A DNA stretch of 64,000 nucleotides, taken from positions 124,001 to 188,000 of the forward strand of contig NZ_QFZZ01000002.1 of NCBI RefSeq assembly GCF_005233515.1, read 5' to 3'. The stretch comes from Pseudomonas sp. CFBP13508. Lineage in GTDB: Bacteria > Pseudomonadota > Gammaproteobacteria > Pseudomonadales > Pseudomonadaceae. The position numbers and the translations under genes were made by a program. A model generated the notes under the pieces. That model saw only the letters and a list, made by a program, of their open reading frames with translations, was not told where the DNA came from and did no database searches. Below are positions 26,097-36,512 of the stretch, one piece after another (within the stretch, counting starts at the first letter, position 1; each line of letters starts with the position of its first letter).

Positions 26097-26251
26097 GGCT
26101 CAGGCCTCCTGCACGCAGGCGCAAAAAACCGGGCATCGGTCGATGTCCGGTTCTGACGGCTGGGGAAAACAAACAGGCAAGCGTCGCCGCCGGCATCAAG
26201 CCGTGACGAAAGGCGGATCCCGCTTGCGCGGGCGACAAGAATTCGCTGCAT
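26081..26251 (-). CDS. Possible 56-codon leader ORF ahead of the sugar dehydrogenase
   Basis: ATG at 26251 preceded by AGGTGAAGTG, a leader and start (ATG CAG) nearly identical to that of dgoK. The frame stays open for 56 codons (MQRILVARASGIRLSSRLDA...) and stops 12 nt inside the dehydrogenase gene. A terminator-like hairpin lies within it. It may be a regulatory leader peptide, or simply the remnant of a copied dgoK start. No homologue recognised. Confidence 0.35.
   Translation of the reverse strand: MQRILVARASGIRLSSRLDAGGDACLFVFPSRQNRTSTDARFFAPACRRPEPWLKR
26123..26150 (-). terminator. Terminator-like hairpin in the dehydrogenase leader
   Basis: On the minus strand CCGGACATCG-AC-CGATGCCCGG (26150-26129), one mismatch, followed by TTTTTT (26128-26123). 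It sits between the promoter at 26.3 kb and the start codon at 26096, so it would attenuate the dehydrogenase-araFGH transcript or mark the end of a lost gene. Confidence 0.55.
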
Positions 26252-26305
26252 CACTTCACCTGTTTTGTTCTTTTTAAGTGTGAGTGCGTGTTACTGCTGG
26301 AGCCG

Positions 26306-26335
26306 ACTATAAACCCGACCGCCAAATAATCTCAA
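26306..26335 (-). promoter_or_regulatory. Promoter of the dehydrogenase-araFGH operon
   Basis: Minus-strand TTGAGA (26335-26330), 18-bp spacer, TATAGT (26311-26306): identical boxes and spacing to the dgo promoter at 11067-11096. Predicted start near 26299. Confidence 0.7.
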
Positions 26336-26348
26336 TATATAATTTTGC

Positions 26349-26365
26349 ATCCCATATTTTGGGAT
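26349..26365. promoter_or_regulatory. Operator palindrome of the dehydrogenase-araFGH operon
   Basis: ATCCCATATTTTGGGAT, 17 bp with one internal mismatch. Its centre is 46 bp from the -10 edge, exactly as in the dgo promoter. It directly abuts the stop codon of the lactonase gene (26366-26368). Confidence 0.7.
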
Positions 26366-27241
26366 TTAACCAGCAAAACGCGTACAGAGTTTTCCTGCAA
26401 CATCAACGCGCATGCTCAGCACCGCACCGTCCAGAGGATGATTCAGCGGGCTCTTGGCACTGGTGATGAACAGGGTTTTCAGGTCTTCACCACCGAACAC
26501 ACAACTGGTCGGGCGACTGACAGGCAAATCGATTTTACGATCGACCTGCCCGTCCGGCGTCAGGCGCAACAGACAACTGCCGTCCCAACGCGCGTTCCAC
26601 ACGTAGCCTTCGGTGTCCATCGCGGAGCCATCGGGACCGCCGTATTGATCGGACGAGTAAAACACCTGCGGCGCATCAAGACTGCCGTCGGTGCGGATGA
26701 AATATCGATTGAGCGTGCTGTCGAGGCTTTCACCAAACAACAGCGTGGTGCCGTCGTCACTCCACAGCAGGGTGTTGGGAATGCCCAGACCGAGCAGCAG
26801 CGGTGTCACGCGCTGATCGGGATCGATACGGAACAGGCCTCCGGAACGGCGTACGAGCGGCAGATCCTCGCCGTACTCACCAATGTTGTTCTGCATGGTG
26901 CCCAACCACAACCGGCCCAAGGCATCGCAACGGGCTTCGTTGGGGCGGTTGCCCGGTTGCGGGTCGGCGACGCAGAACAACGTCAAGCGTGGCTCGAGGC
27001 CGGGCGAATCGAGATCCAGCCGATAGACACCGCTGCTGAGCGTGACCAACGCATCGCCGCTGGCGCAAGGAATGAAGGCGGAGATGTGCTCGGGCATCTG
27101 CCAGATCTGCACGTTCTGACCGATCAGGCGCAACGCTTGTTTACCGGCGATATCGACCCAGTACAACGCTTGGGTCGGCGCATCCCAGAACGGGCCTTCG
27201 CCGAGTTGCGCGCGGTGTTGGGTCAGGGCGGTGAACGGCAT
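26366..27241 (-). CDS. SMP-30/gluconolactonase-family sugar lactonase
   Basis: 291 aa six-bladed propeller. Metal-site segments are LGEGPFWDAPTQALYWVDI (E15), RPNEARCDALGRLWLGTM, GLGIPNTLLWSDDGTTLLF and GGPDGSAMDTEGYVWNARW (Asp of the PDG motif). It hydrolyses aldonolactones such as galactono- or arabinonolactone. It lies upstream of the dehydrogenase operon on the same strand but is separated from it by the promoter at 26.3 kb; it probably shares a transcript with the FadR-type regulator. Confidence 0.9.
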   Translation of the reverse strand: MPFTALTQHRAQLGEGPFWDAPTQALYWVDIAGKQALRLIGQNVQIWQMPEHISAFIPCASGDALVTLSSGVYRLDLDSPGLEPRLTLFCVADPQPGNRPNEARCDALGRLWLGTMQNNIGEYGEDLPLVRRSGGLFRIDPDQRVTPLLLGLGIPNTLLWSDDGTTLLFGESLDSTLNRYFIRTDGSLDAPQVFYSSDQYGGPDGSAMDTEGYVWNARWDGSCLLRLTPDGQVDRKIDLPVSRPTSCVFGGEDLKTLFITSAKSPLNHPLDGAVLSMRVDVAGKLCTRFAG

Positions 27242-27269
27242 ATCAAGTCCTTCTGAGTTGTTGTTTTAC

Positions 27270-27358
27270 TGTGGGAGCGAGCTTGCTCGCGAAGGCGGAG
27301 TGTCAGTCAATGATGATTTATCTGACCTGACGCATTCGCGAGCAAGCTCGCTCCCACA
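27270..27358. repeat. REPIN (T variant)
   Basis: TGTGGGAGCGAGCTTGCTCG and reverse complement. It fills the gap between the FadR-type regulator and the lactonase gene. It shares the T-variant arms with the REPIN in the dgo operon (8074-8162). Confidence 0.9.
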
Positions 27359-27374
27359 GGATGTCTCGACATTT

Positions 27375-28091
27375 TCAGCTAGCTTTTTTACTGGCCATGA
27401 CTTTCGGGTAAAAGCGTTTTATCGCCAGGTCGGCGTTGTCGATCAAGGTCATGCACGCCCACACGCCACGGGTCGAATCGCGCGCGGCGATGGCATCGGC
27501 CATGTCTTTATGGATCGGCAAGGTGCGGCGCAGTTCATCGGGGTCGGCGGCGGAGACTTCGAATGACACCGCCAGCAACGCGCCGAGGGCCGGGACCATT
27601 TGTTCGATGAACTGATTATGGCTGGCGGCCAGGATGCATTCGTGGAAAGCCTGGTCGGCACGGTTGTAATCGATGCCACTGTCAACGGCACGTTCCAGTG
27701 CGTTGAAAGCCAATTGCACCGCTTCGATCTGCTCCGGCGTTGCGCGCTCACAGGCCCAGCGCACCGCCATCGGCTCGATGGTGCGGCGCAAATCCAGCAG
27801 GTCATCGACGAAGTTTTCCGGCAAGCCGTTGCGCGATAGCCAACCGACCACTTGCGGATCGAACAGATTCCAGCGCCGGACCGGCAACACTCGCGTGCCG
27901 ACTTTCGGCCCGACTTCGAGCATGCCTTTGGCGACGAGGGTTTTGATGGCTTCGCGAATCACCGTGCGGCTGACACCAAGCTGCTCGCCCAGATCCGCCT
28001 CGACCTTGATGGTCTGCCCCGGCTTGACCTGACCGGCAGCAATCCAGCTGCCCAGCCAGTCAACGGTCGACGCATGAAAGCTGCTGGACAT
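27375..28091 (-). CDS. GntR/FadR-family regulator of the sugar operon
   Basis: 238 aa from the ATG preceded by GAGG (a GTG two codons upstream is the alternative). Winged helix LGEQLGVSRTVIREAIKTLV (about residues 30-70), then an FCD-type helical domain with metal-ligand pattern (DLLDLRRTIEP, ADQAFHECILAASHN, LPIHKDMADAI). E. coli DgoR, the galactonate repressor, is of this family. The operator-like 14-mer upstream of its own gene and of araF suggests autoregulation and control of uptake. Confidence 0.87.
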   Translation of the reverse strand: MSSSFHASTVDWLGSWIAAGQVKPGQTIKVEADLGEQLGVSRTVIREAIKTLVAKGMLEVGPKVGTRVLPVRRWNLFDPQVVGWLSRNGLPENFVDDLLDLRRTIEPMAVRWACERATPEQIEAVQLAFNALERAVDSGIDYNRADQAFHECILAASHNQFIEQMVPALGALLAVSFEVSAADPDELRRTLPIHKDMADAIAARDSTRGVWACMTLIDNADLAIKRFYPKVMASKKAS

Positions 28092-28128
28092 GAACACCTC
28101 AAGGCGAATCGCGATGGGTGCCTACGCT

Positions 28129-28142
28129 AATCATCATACGAT
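28129..28142 (-). promoter_or_regulatory. Candidate autoregulatory operator of the FadR-type regulator
   Basis: AATCATCATACGAT, the exact reverse complement of 25225-25238 upstream of araF. It lies just downstream of a TTGACT -35-like hexamer (28152-28147, minus strand). Confidence 0.5.
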
Positions 28143-28180
28143 TAACAGTCAATCGGATTTTTTCAGCTTGCACAAACCAT

Positions 28181-28270
28181 TGTGGGAGCGAGCCTGCTCG
28201 CGAAAGCGCCGTGTCAGTCAACATTGCTGGCGACTGATACAGCGCGTTCGCGAGCAGGCTCGCTCCCACA
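28181..28270. repeat. REPIN (C variant)
   Basis: TGTGGGAGCGAGCCTGCTCG and reverse complement, between the DUF1285 gene end (28284) and the FadR-type regulator promoter. Confidence 0.9.
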
Positions 28271-28283
28271 TTTTGATGTTGAG

Positions 28284-28844
28284 TCAGGGCTCCAGGCCGA
28301 TGCGAAAGAATTCGCCGCCACTCCACACGCCCAACCAGCGCTGACCATCGATCTCGCGGCTCACCGCCAGTTCCACCAACTGGTAAAACACATTGCGGTG
28401 AATCAGCGCTTCAAGGTTGCTGCGCACATGCACATAGGGCGCAGGCTCCTGGGTCTCAGGATCGATCTCCACGCGGATGGGATGTTCAGCCCCCGCCTCG
28501 ATGGTCTCCTCGACGTTGCTGGTAAAGCGCAAAACCTGCGCCTCGCCCTCGCCTTGCACTTCCACGGCAACCGCCACGAACGGCGCGTCATCGACCTTGA
28601 TGCCGACCTTCTCGACCGGAGTGATCAGGAAATAATCATCGCCGTCGCGGCGGATGATGGTGGAGAACAGTTTGACCATTGGCTTGCGCCCGATCGGCGT
28701 GCCCAGGTAGTACCAGGTGCCGTCGCGGGCGATGCGCATGTCGATGTCGCCGCAGAAATCCGGGTTCCACAAATGCACCGGTGGCAGGCCTTTGGTCTTG
28801 GGGATCTGCCCCAGCAGGTCATTGGCTGTTTGCGGGTCACTCAT
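28284..28844 (-). CDS. DUF1285-family protein
   Basis: 186 aa, cytosolic, no signal. The conserved segments of DUF1285 are visible: [20 protein letters not shown] near the N-terminus, [19 protein letters not shown] and [20 protein letters not shown]. The fold resembles flavoprotein-like beta barrels but function is unknown. Two-gene unit with the DUF4823 lipoprotein, which ends 14 bp upstream. Confidence 0.85.
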   Translation of the reverse strand: MSDPQTANDLLGQIPKTKGLPPVHLWNPDFCGDIDMRIARDGTWYYLGTPIGRKPMVKLFSTIIRRDGDDYFLITPVEKVGIKVDDAPFVAVAVEVQGEGEAQVLRFTSNVEETIEAGAEHPIRVEIDPETQEPAPYVHVRSNLEALIHRNVFYQLVELAVSREIDGQRWLGVWSGGEFFRIGLEP

Positions 28845-28858
28845 GGCGTACTCCTTGA

Positions 28859-29464
28859 TTACTGGTCGCCGATCCCCAGCAGGCTGCGTGCGTATTGCGC
28901 CAGTGGCGGACCGATGAGGTCTTCGGGTTTGGAGTCATGGAACGTCAGTAAACCGCCACGACTCTTGATCCGTGCAGTATCAATCAAATACTGGGTGCTG
29001 GTCTCGATCAACATGATCTGAATCACGCCGCCATCGATACCGAGGCGATCCACGGCTTCTTGATCCAGCCACTCGTCAGAGTTGCCGATGCGGTCGTCAG
29101 CCTTGGCGAAACGTGTGTACAGCAGATAATGCGCGCCGGCATCACGGGCTTCGCCCATGGCCTGGTCGAGGCCTTCCGGCGCACGGGCGCGGCGGACCAT
29201 CGGGAAATATTCGACAAAGCCCTTGAAGGCTTCTTCGGCGACCACGTTTGGCCGTGGATAAGAACCACCTGGCGGTGCGAACGCGCCCTGGGCGATGAAG
29301 ATGAACGAGTCCGGCTGGATGCGGAGGTTGTTCACCCGGCGGCTGTCGCTGTGGTCCAGAAGCCCCGCATCGCTCATGTGATAGCGAGTGCCTTCGGCCA
29401 TATCGCTGACATTCATGCAGCCGCCAAGCGCCAAAACGGCCAGCAGCAAAACCAGGCTACGCAT
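28859..29464 (-). CDS. DUF4823-family lipoprotein
   Basis: 201 aa. Signal peptide with lipobox LGGC (lipidated C16), so an envelope lipoprotein. The body ([40 protein letters not shown]) matches the DUF4823 type. Function unknown. It precedes the DUF1285 gene and probably shares its transcript. Confidence 0.83.
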   Translation of the reverse strand: MRSLVLLLAVLALGGCMNVSDMAEGTRYHMSDAGLLDHSDSRRVNNLRIQPDSFIFIAQGAFAPPGGSYPRPNVVAEEAFKGFVEYFPMVRRARAPEGLDQAMGEARDAGAHYLLYTRFAKADDRIGNSDEWLDQEAVDRLGIDGGVIQIMLIETSTQYLIDTARIKSRGGLLTFHDSKPEDLIGPPLAQYARSLLGIGDQ

Positions 29465-29559
29465 CCTATTCCTCCAGAAGCCGGTGTCGGAAAACCGGCG
29501 AATGGCCGTTGGATGCAGCTTTTGCGCCAGCTCGGCAAATTCAGTAAAAGGCTTTCCCC

Positions 29560-29590
29560 TGTGGGAGCGAGCCTGCTCGCGAAAGCGGCC
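29560..29590 (+). repeat. Single REP sequence
   Basis: TGTGGGAGCGAGCCTGCTCG plus CGAAAGCGGCC, one arm only, running up to the moaA stop codon (29593). No partner seen. Confidence 0.85.
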
Positions 29591-29592
29591 GA

Positions 29593-30561
29593 TCAGCCGC
29601 CAATAATCTTCATGACAGTAGCGCCGCCAGAGAACGCCACCTCCTGCTTGTCACCCAACGCCTTGACCAGCAAACGTTGCAGCGCTGGCAATGCCTGATG
29701 GCGCGGCTTGTCGAGCAGATCGCCGACATAGTGGCGGTTGCTCGACGACAGGCAGCCATGCAGCCAACCGGTCGATGACAGGCGCAAACGCGAGCAGGTG
29801 CGGCAGAACGGCACGCTTTCGTTGGCGATCACCCCGAAATTGCCGCGACCGGGAATCGCATAGCGCACGGCAGTGGCGTCCACCGGTGCGTCGGTCTGGG
29901 CGTATTCATAACGTTCGCCGATCAGGCCGAGCAACTGCTCAAGGCTGACGAACTGCTGCAGGAAGGCATTGGAATCCTTAGCCAGGTGGCCCATGCGCAT
30001 CAGCTCGATGAAACGCAGTTCGAAGCCGCGCTCCAGACAGTAATCAAGCAGCGGCATGACCTGATCGAGGTTCTGCCCGCGCAACGGCACCATGTTGACC
30101 TTGATCTTCATCCCGGCGGCGGCAGCCTGATCCATGCCATCGAGCACGCTGGCCAGATCACCTCCACGGGCGATGCTGCGAAACGCAGCGGCATCAAGAG
30201 TATCAAGGGAAACGTTGATTCGACGCAGACCGGCGTCGACCAGCAGCGGCAGTTTTTTCGCGAGGAGTTGACCGTTGGTGGTCAGGCTGATGTCGTCGAG
30301 GCCCATCTGGCCGACGGCAGTCATGAACGATTCGAGTTTGGGGGTGACCAGTGGCTCGCCGCCGGTGATGCGCAGGCGCTCGATGCCGGCGGCTTCGATC
30401 AGGTATTCGACGCCGCGTGCCATGGCTTCGGCCGACAGTTCATCCTGCGCAGCGACCAACCGCTTGCCGTTGGGCACGCAGTAGGTACAGGCGTAATTGC
30501 AGGCAGAGGTCAGGCTGATGCGCAGATTGCGAAAACGCCTGCCTTGACGGTCAACGATCAT
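29593..30561 (-). CDS. moaA: GTP 3',8-cyclase (molybdenum cofactor biosynthesis)
   Basis: 322 aa from the ATG with GGAG 7 nt upstream. A radical-SAM enzyme for the first step of molybdopterin synthesis. The N-terminal 4Fe-4S cysteines C21, C25 and C28 (SACNYACTYCVP) bind SAM; the C-terminal cluster is CRTCSRLRLSSTGWLHGC. GGEP (SAM motif) follows at RITGGEPLVTPK. The C-terminus lacks the usual GG end in the exact family form but closes KIIGG. Stand-alone here; it supplies cofactor for molybdoenzymes such as that at 51-53 kb. Confidence 0.94.
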   Translation of the reverse strand: MIVDRQGRRFRNLRISLTSACNYACTYCVPNGKRLVAAQDELSAEAMARGVEYLIEAAGIERLRITGGEPLVTPKLESFMTAVGQMGLDDISLTTNGQLLAKKLPLLVDAGLRRINVSLDTLDAAAFRSIARGGDLASVLDGMDQAAAAGMKIKVNMVPLRGQNLDQVMPLLDYCLERGFELRFIELMRMGHLAKDSNAFLQQFVSLEQLLGLIGERYEYAQTDAPVDATAVRYAIPGRGNFGVIANESVPFCRTCSRLRLSSTGWLHGCLSSSNRHYVGDLLDKPRHQALPALQRLLVKALGDKQEVAFSGGATVMKIIGG

Positions 30562-30699
30562 GAAACACTCCGGCGAAAGAAAATCGAGCGAGCAAAACTT
30601 GACTGAGAAATCAGGTTTTAGCAAGCCCTATGCCTGAGTATATTCCTGCGCTATTGCGCCATGTTGTGAAAACACGGCGCAATCAGCCCGCTGAATGAC

Positions 30700-31338
30700 T
30701 TATGTGCTCGGGGTTTCCGGGTCGCGCTTGCGCTTGTTGCCCATGCGCACGCCGATGTCCATCAGGAACTGGAAGAAGCCTTCCTGATCTTCCAGCACAT
30801 TGCTCCAGAACGGCGAGTGATACAGCGCCACCGCGCCGTGCACCAACGCCCAGGATGCGCAGTAGTGGAAGTACGGCGGCACGTCTTCGAGCTTGCCTTC
30901 GCTGATGCGACCCTTGATCAGCAGCGTCAGGCGTTCGAAGTTCGAGGCACGGATCTTGTGCAGCTCCTCGACCATCTCCGGCACCTGATTGCCCTTGACC
31001 ACTTTCTCTTCGAGGCGGTCGAACAGGCGATAGCGCTGCGGGTCGCGCATGCGGAATTCGAAGTAGGCGCGCGACAGAGCTTCCTTGTCCTTGTCGACAT
31101 CCGCCGAATGCAGCAGCTCGTTCAGATCGCGCTCGTAGTCGAGCATCAGGCGCAAGTAGATCTCCGCCTTGGATTTGAAGTGCTTGTAGATCGTGCCTTT
31201 GCCGATACCCACGGCATCAGCAATCATCTCGACGGTGACACTGTCTTCACCCTGGTCGAGGAACAGCTTGAGCGCGGTATCGAGAATTTCCTGCTCGCGG
31301 CGACGAAATTCACGGACCTTACGAGGTTCTTTATGCAT
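30700..31338 (-). CDS. TetR-family regulator
   Basis: 212 aa. Helix-turn-helix VEMIADAVGIGKGTIYKHFK at about residues 37-56, preceded by a basic start (MHKEPRKVREFRRREQEILD); the rest is a helical ligand domain. It neighbours the sRNA gene rgsA, as PA2957 does in P. aeruginosa by my recollection. Target genes not evident; no clear palindrome seen in its upstream region. Confidence 0.9.
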   Translation of the reverse strand: MHKEPRKVREFRRREQEILDTALKLFLDQGEDSVTVEMIADAVGIGKGTIYKHFKSKAEIYLRLMLDYERDLNELLHSADVDKDKEALSRAYFEFRMRDPQRYRLFDRLEEKVVKGNQVPEMVEELHKIRASNFERLTLLIKGRISEGKLEDVPPYFHYCASWALVHGAVALYHSPFWSNVLEDQEGFFQFLMDIGVRMGNKRKRDPETPST

Positions 31339-31551
31339 AAGAAAAAGGTCTGAAGGGTCAAAATTCGAAGCCGCGTATTATGCCTAACTTGCGCAAAAAA
31401 GCACGGTTCATCGACCAAATCTGTGTTTCTTGTTCATTTCGAGAACGATTCAGGTGCAATGAGAACTCAACTGAAGCAAACGTATTCCAAATTTGTTTAA
31501 AAACCCCGACCGGCTCACTGGACTGCACGCCAGACTGATCAATACTTGAAC

Positions 31552-31669
31552 TGTCGGGCGACATCTCCCCCAAGTGTCGCGCCGGTAAAGGTACCAACGG
31601 ACCGCGTGCCTTTGTTTTACTCCTAATGGTCTTAACCCGGATTCACCCCCCAGAACCCGGGTTTTTTTT
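31552..31669 (+). ncRNA. rgsA: Small RNA RgsA (P16)
   Basis: An independent transcription unit between TetR and tatD, both on the minus strand. Terminator stem AACCCGG / CCGGGTT (31634-31663) followed by eight T. A -10 like that of RpoS promoters (CAATACT, 31540-31546) would start a transcript near 31552, about 118 nt long, close to the size I recall for RgsA (about 120 nt). It has an internal hairpin GGCGACA...TGTCGC with a C-rich loop (CTCCCCC). The location between the TetR and tatD genes matches PA2958.1. Known as an RpoS/Gac-dependent, Hfq-binding stress sRNA. Confidence 0.75.
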
Positions 31670-31689
31670 GCCTGCGATTTGGCCTGCCG

Positions 31690-32481
31690 TCACAGCGCAG
31701 ATTTAACACTCGCCAGCGGGAACAGACGCTTGAAGTTCTCTGTGGTCTGCTCGGCAAAGCGCTCGTAGTTCTCACCACGCAGCATCGCCAGAAACTCCGC
31801 GACTTCGCGCACGTACTGGGGCAGGTTCGGCTTGCCGCGATACGGGATCGGCGCCAGGTACGGCGAGTCGGTTTCCACCAGCAGGCGATCGGCCGGCACT
31901 TTGCTCGCCACGTCACGCAAGGCATCGGCGTTGCGGAACGTGACGATTCCCGACAGGGAAATGTAATAGCCCATGTCCAGTGCCGCCTTGGCCATGTCCC
32001 AGTCTTCGGTGAAGCAATGCAACACGCCCGCCTGGGGCAGCGCCGCTTCGCGCAGCAGTTCGAGGGTGTCGGCACGGGCGCCACGGGTGTGGATGATCAC
32101 CGGTTTGCCGGTCTGCTGCGCCGCTTGCAGGTGCAGGCGAAACGACTCTTGCTGCAACTCGGCGGCTTCCGGCTCGTAGTGATAGTCGAGACCGGTTTCG
32201 CCGATCGCCACCACTTTCGGATGATTGAGTTCGTGCAGCAGCCAGTCCAGTGCTGGCGCCGCGCCCGGTTGTACATCGAGCGGATGCACGCCGACCGAAC
32301 AATCGACATCGGCATACCGCTCGGCGAGAGCTTTGACGTCGGCGGCGTTGTCGGCGCTGACGCCGATGCACAGAAAGTGTCCGACCCCACGCTCGCGGGC
32401 CGCAGCGAGTGCGGCATCCAGTGAGCCGTCATGGGCGGCGAGGTCGAGACGATCAAGGTGACAATGGGAATCTACGAGCAT
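31690..32481 (-). CDS. tatD: TatD-family metal-dependent DNase
   Basis: 263 aa, starting MLVDSHCHLDRLDL with the metal ligands HCH. Further family motifs are IGETGLDYHYE, PVIIHTRGA and LVETDSPYLAP. A cytosolic 3'-5' exonuclease/deoxyribonuclease. Last gene of the mltG-tmk-holB-pilZ-tatD run, 15 bp after pilZ. Confidence 0.95.
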   Translation of the reverse strand: MLVDSHCHLDRLDLAAHDGSLDAALAAARERGVGHFLCIGVSADNAADVKALAERYADVDCSVGVHPLDVQPGAAPALDWLLHELNHPKVVAIGETGLDYHYEPEAAELQQESFRLHLQAAQQTGKPVIIHTRGARADTLELLREAALPQAGVLHCFTEDWDMAKAALDMGYYISLSGIVTFRNADALRDVASKVPADRLLVETDSPYLAPIPYRGKPNLPQYVREVAEFLAMLRGENYERFAEQTTENFKRLFPLASVKSAL

Positions 32482-32496
32482 AAAAAGGACTGCAAC

Positions 32497-32853
32497 TTAC
32501 ATCGTATGAGTGGGACGGTCGGATTTCAGCGCTCCGGCCAGATGAGTTTCGATGCGACTGCGCGCAGTGTCGTCGCCGTCATTGAACTGCACGCCGACAC
32601 CGGCGGCGCGATTGCCTTGTGCACCTTTGGGGGTGATCCAGGCGACTTTGCCGGCGACGGGAATTTTTTCCGCTTCATCCATCAGGTGCAACAGCATGAA
32701 CACCTCGTCGCCCAACCGGTAGCTTTTGTTGGTCGGGATGAACAGGCCACCATTCTTGATGAACGGCATGTAGGCGGCGTAAAGGACCGACTTGTCCTTG
32801 ATGGTCAGGGACAAGATGCCGTTACGCGGCCCCGGGCTGACAGGTTCAATCAT
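32497..32853 (-). CDS. pilZ: Type IV pilus assembly protein PilZ
   Basis: 118 aa from the ATG with GGAGGTGAAC directly upstream; a start four codons earlier would bury this site. A single PilZ domain. The founding PilZ lacks the RxxxR c-di-GMP motif, and here too the N-terminus has only PGPRNGILSLTIKDKSVLYA without it, so it probably does not bind c-di-GMP and works by protein contacts in pilus assembly. It lies between holB and tatD as in P. aeruginosa. Confidence 0.94.
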   Translation of the reverse strand: MIEPVSPGPRNGILSLTIKDKSVLYAAYMPFIKNGGLFIPTNKSYRLGDEVFMLLHLMDEAEKIPVAGKVAWITPKGAQGNRAAGVGVQFNDGDDTARSRIETHLAGALKSDRPTHTM

Positions 32854-32895
32854 GTTCACCTCCACTGCTGATCTTCAGAGTCTAGGTACACATTC

Positions 32896-35693
<2,798 letters not shown>

Positions 35694-35696
35694 GAA

Positions 35697-36512
35697 TCAA
35701 GCATCCAGTAGCGCGCGGGCAATGGTTTGCAGTTTACGGGTGAGCGGGCCAACCGGCCAGCTCAGTGCAGCACAGGCGCGTACCGGCCAGACGCCATAAA
35801 CGCTGTTGCAGACAAACACTTCATCAGCCCATTGCAGCTGTTCGAGGCTGATATCGGCGATTTGCGTGGGGATGGCCAGTGACTCGGCCTGAAACAATAT
35901 TTCCGCGCGCATCACCCCAGCGACGCCGCAGCGCTTCAAGTCGGGCGTGATCAAGCCACCGTCGCGCACCAGGAAAATATTGCTGAACACGCCCTCAACG
36001 ACGCGCCCGGCCTGATCAAGCATCAAGCCTTCGGCATGCTCGCTGTCCTGCCATTCGGCGCGGGCGAGTACCTGCTCCAGTCGATTCAGATGTTTGAGCC
36101 CGGCCAACAACGGCTGCGTAGATAAACGCGTGTTGCAGGGAAACAGGCGGATGCCGTGCTCGGCATGGGCAGCAGGATAAGCCGCCGGCGGATTGCCTTG
36201 CAGAATGCGTCGGCCCTGCGCCGCAGGATCGGGCGCATAACCGCGCAAGCCGTCGCCACGCGTGAGGATGAGCTTGAGCACGCCCTCGCCCATCGCAGCG
36301 GCATAGCTGAGCAGCTCATGGCGAACCAGCTCGAGATCGGTCGCAATGGCCAGACGCGCGCAGCCATCAGCCAGACGCGTCAGGTGTCGATCCAGCAGGA
36401 CCGGCTGTCCACTGCGCACGGCAATGGTCTCGAACAGACCATCGCCGTAAGCCAGGCCGCGATCTTTCAGCGACAGCGCGTCAGCCGGTTGACCGTCGAC
36501 CCAGCTGTCCAT
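35697..36512 (-). CDS. pabC: 4-amino-4-deoxychorismate lyase
   Basis: 271 aa, PLP fold type IV. It releases 4-aminobenzoate and pyruvate in folate synthesis. The PLP lysine is in AGLKHLNRLEQVLARAE; the phosphate-binding segment is GVMRAEIL. Start ATG shares a base with the fabF stop region (36512), so it is coupled to fabF. Confidence 0.94.
   Translation of the reverse strand: MDSWVDGQPADALSLKDRGLAYGDGLFETIAVRSGQPVLLDRHLTRLADGCARLAIATDLELVRHELLSYAAAMGEGVLKLILTRGDGLRGYAPDPAAQGRRILQGNPPAAYPAAHAEHGIRLFPCNTRLSTQPLLAGLKHLNRLEQVLARAEWQDSEHAEGLMLDQAGRVVEGVFSNIFLVRDGGLITPDLKRCGVAGVMRAEILFQAESLAIPTQIADISLEQLQWADEVFVCNSVYGVWPVRACAALSWPVGPLTRKLQTIARALLDA

Noticed and set aside
31358-31597. 79-codon minus-strand frame in the TetR-tatD gap
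   Set aside because: It lies opposite the rgsA promoter region, without a ribosome site or homology; the sRNA explains the gap.
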